Assembly (NCBI GenBank): GCA_910586225.1
Contig: CAJUIL010000043.1
Coordinates: 1-24,550, forward strand
DNA: 24,550 bases
Direction: 5' to 3'
From: an uncultured Eubacterium sp.
Lineage (GTDB): Bacteria; Bacillota; Clostridia; Lachnospirales; Lachnospiraceae
Shown here: positions 23,169 to 24,550 of the stretch, in pieces
How positions within the stretch are numbered: position 1 is the stretch's first letter
How the letters are laid out: the number at the start of each line of letters is the position of its first letter
Notes under the pieces: model-generated
The model's database searches: none
Told to the model about the DNA's origin: nothing
What the model saw: only the letters and a program-made list of their open reading frames with translations
Made by a program: the position numbers and the translations under genes

Positions 23169-23777
23169 ATGGCAAAAAGGATTCTGTTTGCAACTGGAAA
23201 TGAAAACAAGATGAAAGAAATACGTGAGATATTGGGAGACTGCGGCTTGGAGGTGCTGTCTTTAAAGGAGGCTGGGATTGCAGCTGATGTGGTGGAGGAC
23301 GGGACGACGTTTGAGGAAAATGCCTGCAAAAAGGTGACCGAAATTGCGTTGCTTTCGCCGGATGATATCATACTGGCAGATGATTCTGGTCTGGAAATCG
23401 ATTATCTGAACCGGGAACCGGGCATTTATTCGGCGCGCTATCTGGGAGAGGATACTTCTTATGATATAAAAAACCAGGCGCTTTTATACCGTCTGACTGG
23501 TGTGGAAAAAGAACGCAGGAGCGCGCGGTTTGTATGCGCGATCGCTGCGGCGGTTCCTGGAAACGGGGTATTTACGACGCGAGGTACGGTCGAAGGATAT
23601 ATTGGCTGGGAGATGGCTGGTTCCAATGGCTTTGGCTACGATCCGATTTTTTATGTGGATGCTTACGGCTGTTCTACGGCGGAGCTGACGATGGAGCAGA
23701 AAAACGCCCTGAGTCACAGGGGAAACGCGCTGCGTGCGATGAAGGAGGAATTGATCAAAAAAGGTGTGCTGGCTTAA
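23169..23777 (+). CDS. rdgB: XTP/dITP pyrophosphatase, RdgB/HAM1 family
   Basis: This 202-residue house-cleaning enzyme hydrolyses dITP and XTP to the monophosphates and keeps deaminated purines out of DNA and RNA. Family motifs are ATGNENKMKEI near the start (8-18), DGTTFEENAC (44-53), ADDSGLEID (70-78), GIYSARY (84-90), GFGYDPIF and the C-terminal SHRGNAL. The length is normal for the family. The start ATG follows a perfect AAGGAGG. It lies 42 nt after the amidase gene and is followed on the same strand by a phosphodiesterase gene. This rdgB-yfcE-type pairing is common in Clostridia. Confidence 0.96.
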   Translation: MAKRILFATGNENKMKEIREILGDCGLEVLSLKEAGIAADVVEDGTTFEENACKKVTEIALLSPDDIILADDSGLEIDYLNREPGIYSARYLGEDTSYDIKNQALLYRLTGVEKERRSARFVCAIAAAVPGNGVFTTRGTVEGYIGWEMAGSNGFGYDPIFYVDAYGCSTAELTMEQKNALSHRGNALRAMKEELIKKGVLA

Positions 23778-23781
23778 CAAG

Positions 23782-23839
23782 ATCCGTTCCCTGCTGTCTG
23801 GGCAGCAAGCGCAACAGCAGGGAGCAAAAAGAAACGGAT
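23782..23839 (+). other. Nested inverted repeat between rdgB and the phosphoesterase gene
   Basis: TCCCTGCTG (23788-23796) pairs with CAGCAGGGA (23815-23823). Outer arms ATCCGTT (23782-23788) and AACGGAT (23833-23839) can pair as well, leaving an internal bulge of 9 nt on one side. The element starts 5 nt after the rdgB stop. No T-run follows. It is most likely a stable mRNA fold that separates the two cistrons, not a terminator. Confidence 0.55.
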
Positions 23840-23943
23840 GGGATGCGTTCAAAAACAGAGGGATGAAAAAGAAGCAGGCAAGCGCGTATTTAAGACTGCC
23901 AAGCAGTCCGGACGCGCAGACAGAGACAGGGGAGACGGACGTT

Positions 23944-24423
23944 ATGAGGGTGCTGGTCATCAGTGATACACATGGAGTACATAAAAATCTGGATCGGGTA
24001 TTGGAAAAGGAGCGTCCTTATGACCTAGTGATCCATTTGGGTGATATTGAGGGTGATGAGGATTATCTGGAAGCAGCTGCAGGCTGTCCGGTCGCTGCTG
24101 TCAGGGGAAACAACGATTACTTTTCGGAACTTCCGCAGGAGCAGCTGGTTGAAGTGGCCGGAAAGCGGATCCTGCTGACGCATGGGCATTATTATTACGT
24201 AGTAGCAGGTCTGGAGCATTTGACGCGGGAAGCACAGGGCCGGGGTGTGGATATGGTAATGTTCGGGCATATCCATCGTCCGGTAGTACGTCAGGAAGGC
24301 GATCTGACGATCATTAATCCCGGAAGCCTGTCTTATCCTAGGCAGGAAGACCGGAAGCCTTCTTATATTGTGATGGAAATACAGCCGCACGGGGAGCTGG
24401 AAATTTTTTTGAAATTTATTTAA
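23944..24423 (+). CDS. Metallophosphoesterase, YfcE/MJ0936 type
   Basis: This 159-residue calcineurin-like phosphodiesterase shows all metal-site motifs: Asp8 and His10 in SDTHG, Asp34 in HLGD, Asn56 in RGNND, His80 in LTHGH, and His109 and His111 in GHIHRP. Relatives hydrolyse small phosphodiesters in the cytoplasm, and the natural substrate is often unknown. The start ATG at 23944 is chosen because GGGGAGA lies just upstream and the family motif begins seven residues later. The frame stays open upstream to a GTG at 23764 overlapping the rdgB stop, but those 60 extra codons show no family similarity. A consensus promoter for tRNA-Pro begins 9 bp after the stop. Confidence 0.93.
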   Translation: MRVLVISDTHGVHKNLDRVLEKERPYDLVIHLGDIEGDEDYLEAAAGCPVAAVRGNNDYFSELPQEQLVEVAGKRILLTHGHYYYVVAGLEHLTREAQGRGVDMVMFGHIHRPVVRQEGDLTIINPGSLSYPRQEDRKPSYIVMEIQPHGELEIFLKFI

Positions 24424-24431
24424 AAAAAGTG

Positions 24432-24460
24432 TTGACATTCTGGAAATAGTAGGGTATACT
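24432..24460 (+). promoter_or_regulatory. Strong promoter for tRNA-Pro
   Basis: A perfect -35 TTGACA (24432-24437), a 17-bp spacer and the -10 TATACT (24455-24460) lie about 30 bp upstream of the mature tRNA 5' end. Confidence 0.9.
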
Positions 24461-24497
24461 TTATCTTGCGTTCGGGAGAACAGAAAAGTTAACACAA

Positions 24498-24550
24498 CGG
24501 GGTGTGGCTCAGCTTGGCTAGAGCGCCTGGTTTGGGACCAGGAGGCCGCA
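24498..24550 (+). tRNA. tRNA-Pro(TGG), 3' end cut off by the window
   Basis: The acceptor 5' strand is CGGGGTG (24498-24504). The D arm is GCTC-AGCTTGGCTA-GAGC (24507-24524). The anticodon arm is CCTGG-TTTGGGA-CCAGG (24526-24542), which gives anticodon TGG. The T arm and 3' acceptor strand lie past the window edge. Other RNA genes of the same transcript may follow. Confidence 0.93.

Noticed and set aside
1..24550. CRISPR array, insertion sequence, integrase or prophage genes
   Set aside because: No regularly spaced repeats, transposase, integrase or phage structural motifs were found. The tRNAs at both ends show no partial duplicate that would mark an attachment site.

Overview
The window looks like a chromosomal segment of a Gram-positive gut Clostridia bacterium, most likely Lachnospiraceae. 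I infer this from the family content (GtrA-like protein next to GH3 beta-glucosidases, AgrC/AgrA-type two-component system, preQ1-I/QueT, CUT1 sugar transporter without its own ATPase, GH130), from strong AGGAGG ribosome binding sites and from a moderate-GC, A/T-rich intergenic style. The genus cannot be fixed from the sequence alone. The window starts inside a tRNA-Arg(ACG) and ends inside a tRNA-Pro(TGG).

Region 1 (1-6780). After the tRNA-Arg and its terminator, a leftward operon runs from about 6477 to 319: a 1001-residue membrane-anchored GH3 enzyme with permuted domain order, an 809-residue cytoplasmic-type GH3 beta-glucosidase that starts at TTG, and a GtrA-like four-helix membrane protein. 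The divergent intergenic region (6478-6779) carries two 16-bp direct repeats with a 20-bp period. They match the LytTR binding consensus and sit just upstream of a weak leftward promoter.

Region 2 (6780-8808). A rightward LytTR response regulator and an AgrC-like sensor kinase. The simplest model is that the kinase senses something outside the cell and the regulator binds the repeats to switch on the GH3/GtrA operon. No agrB or agrD gene is present, so the signal is unknown.

Region 3 (8780-9430). A leftward queT gene, the membrane substrate-binding component of a queuosine-precursor transporter, behind a consensus promoter and a preQ1-I riboswitch. Its 3' end overlaps the kinase gene by 29 bp tail to tail.

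Region 4 (9606-18890). A mannoside utilisation locus: LacI-type regulator, terminator, candidate operator/promoter, a DUF1861 beta-propeller protein, a sugar-binding lipoprotein, two CUT1 permeases, a GH130 phosphorylase resembling beta-1,2-mannobiose phosphorylase, a terminator, and a cytoplasmic GH2 beta-mannosidase. Short beta-mannosides would be imported and then split inside the cell by phosphorolysis or hydrolysis.

Region 5 (18907-24550). Housekeeping and cell-surface genes, all rightward: THUMP-domain rRNA methyltransferase (RlmL type), a secreted papain-like cysteine protease, a membrane-anchored N-acetylmuramoyl-L-alanine amidase, the XTP/dITP pyrophosphatase RdgB and a YfcE-type phosphodiesterase. 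A consensus promoter then leads into the tRNA-Pro.

I saw no CRISPR array, insertion sequence, prophage gene or replication origin. The least ordinary parts are the TCS/permuted-GH3/GtrA module and the DUF1861 protein in the mannoside operon.
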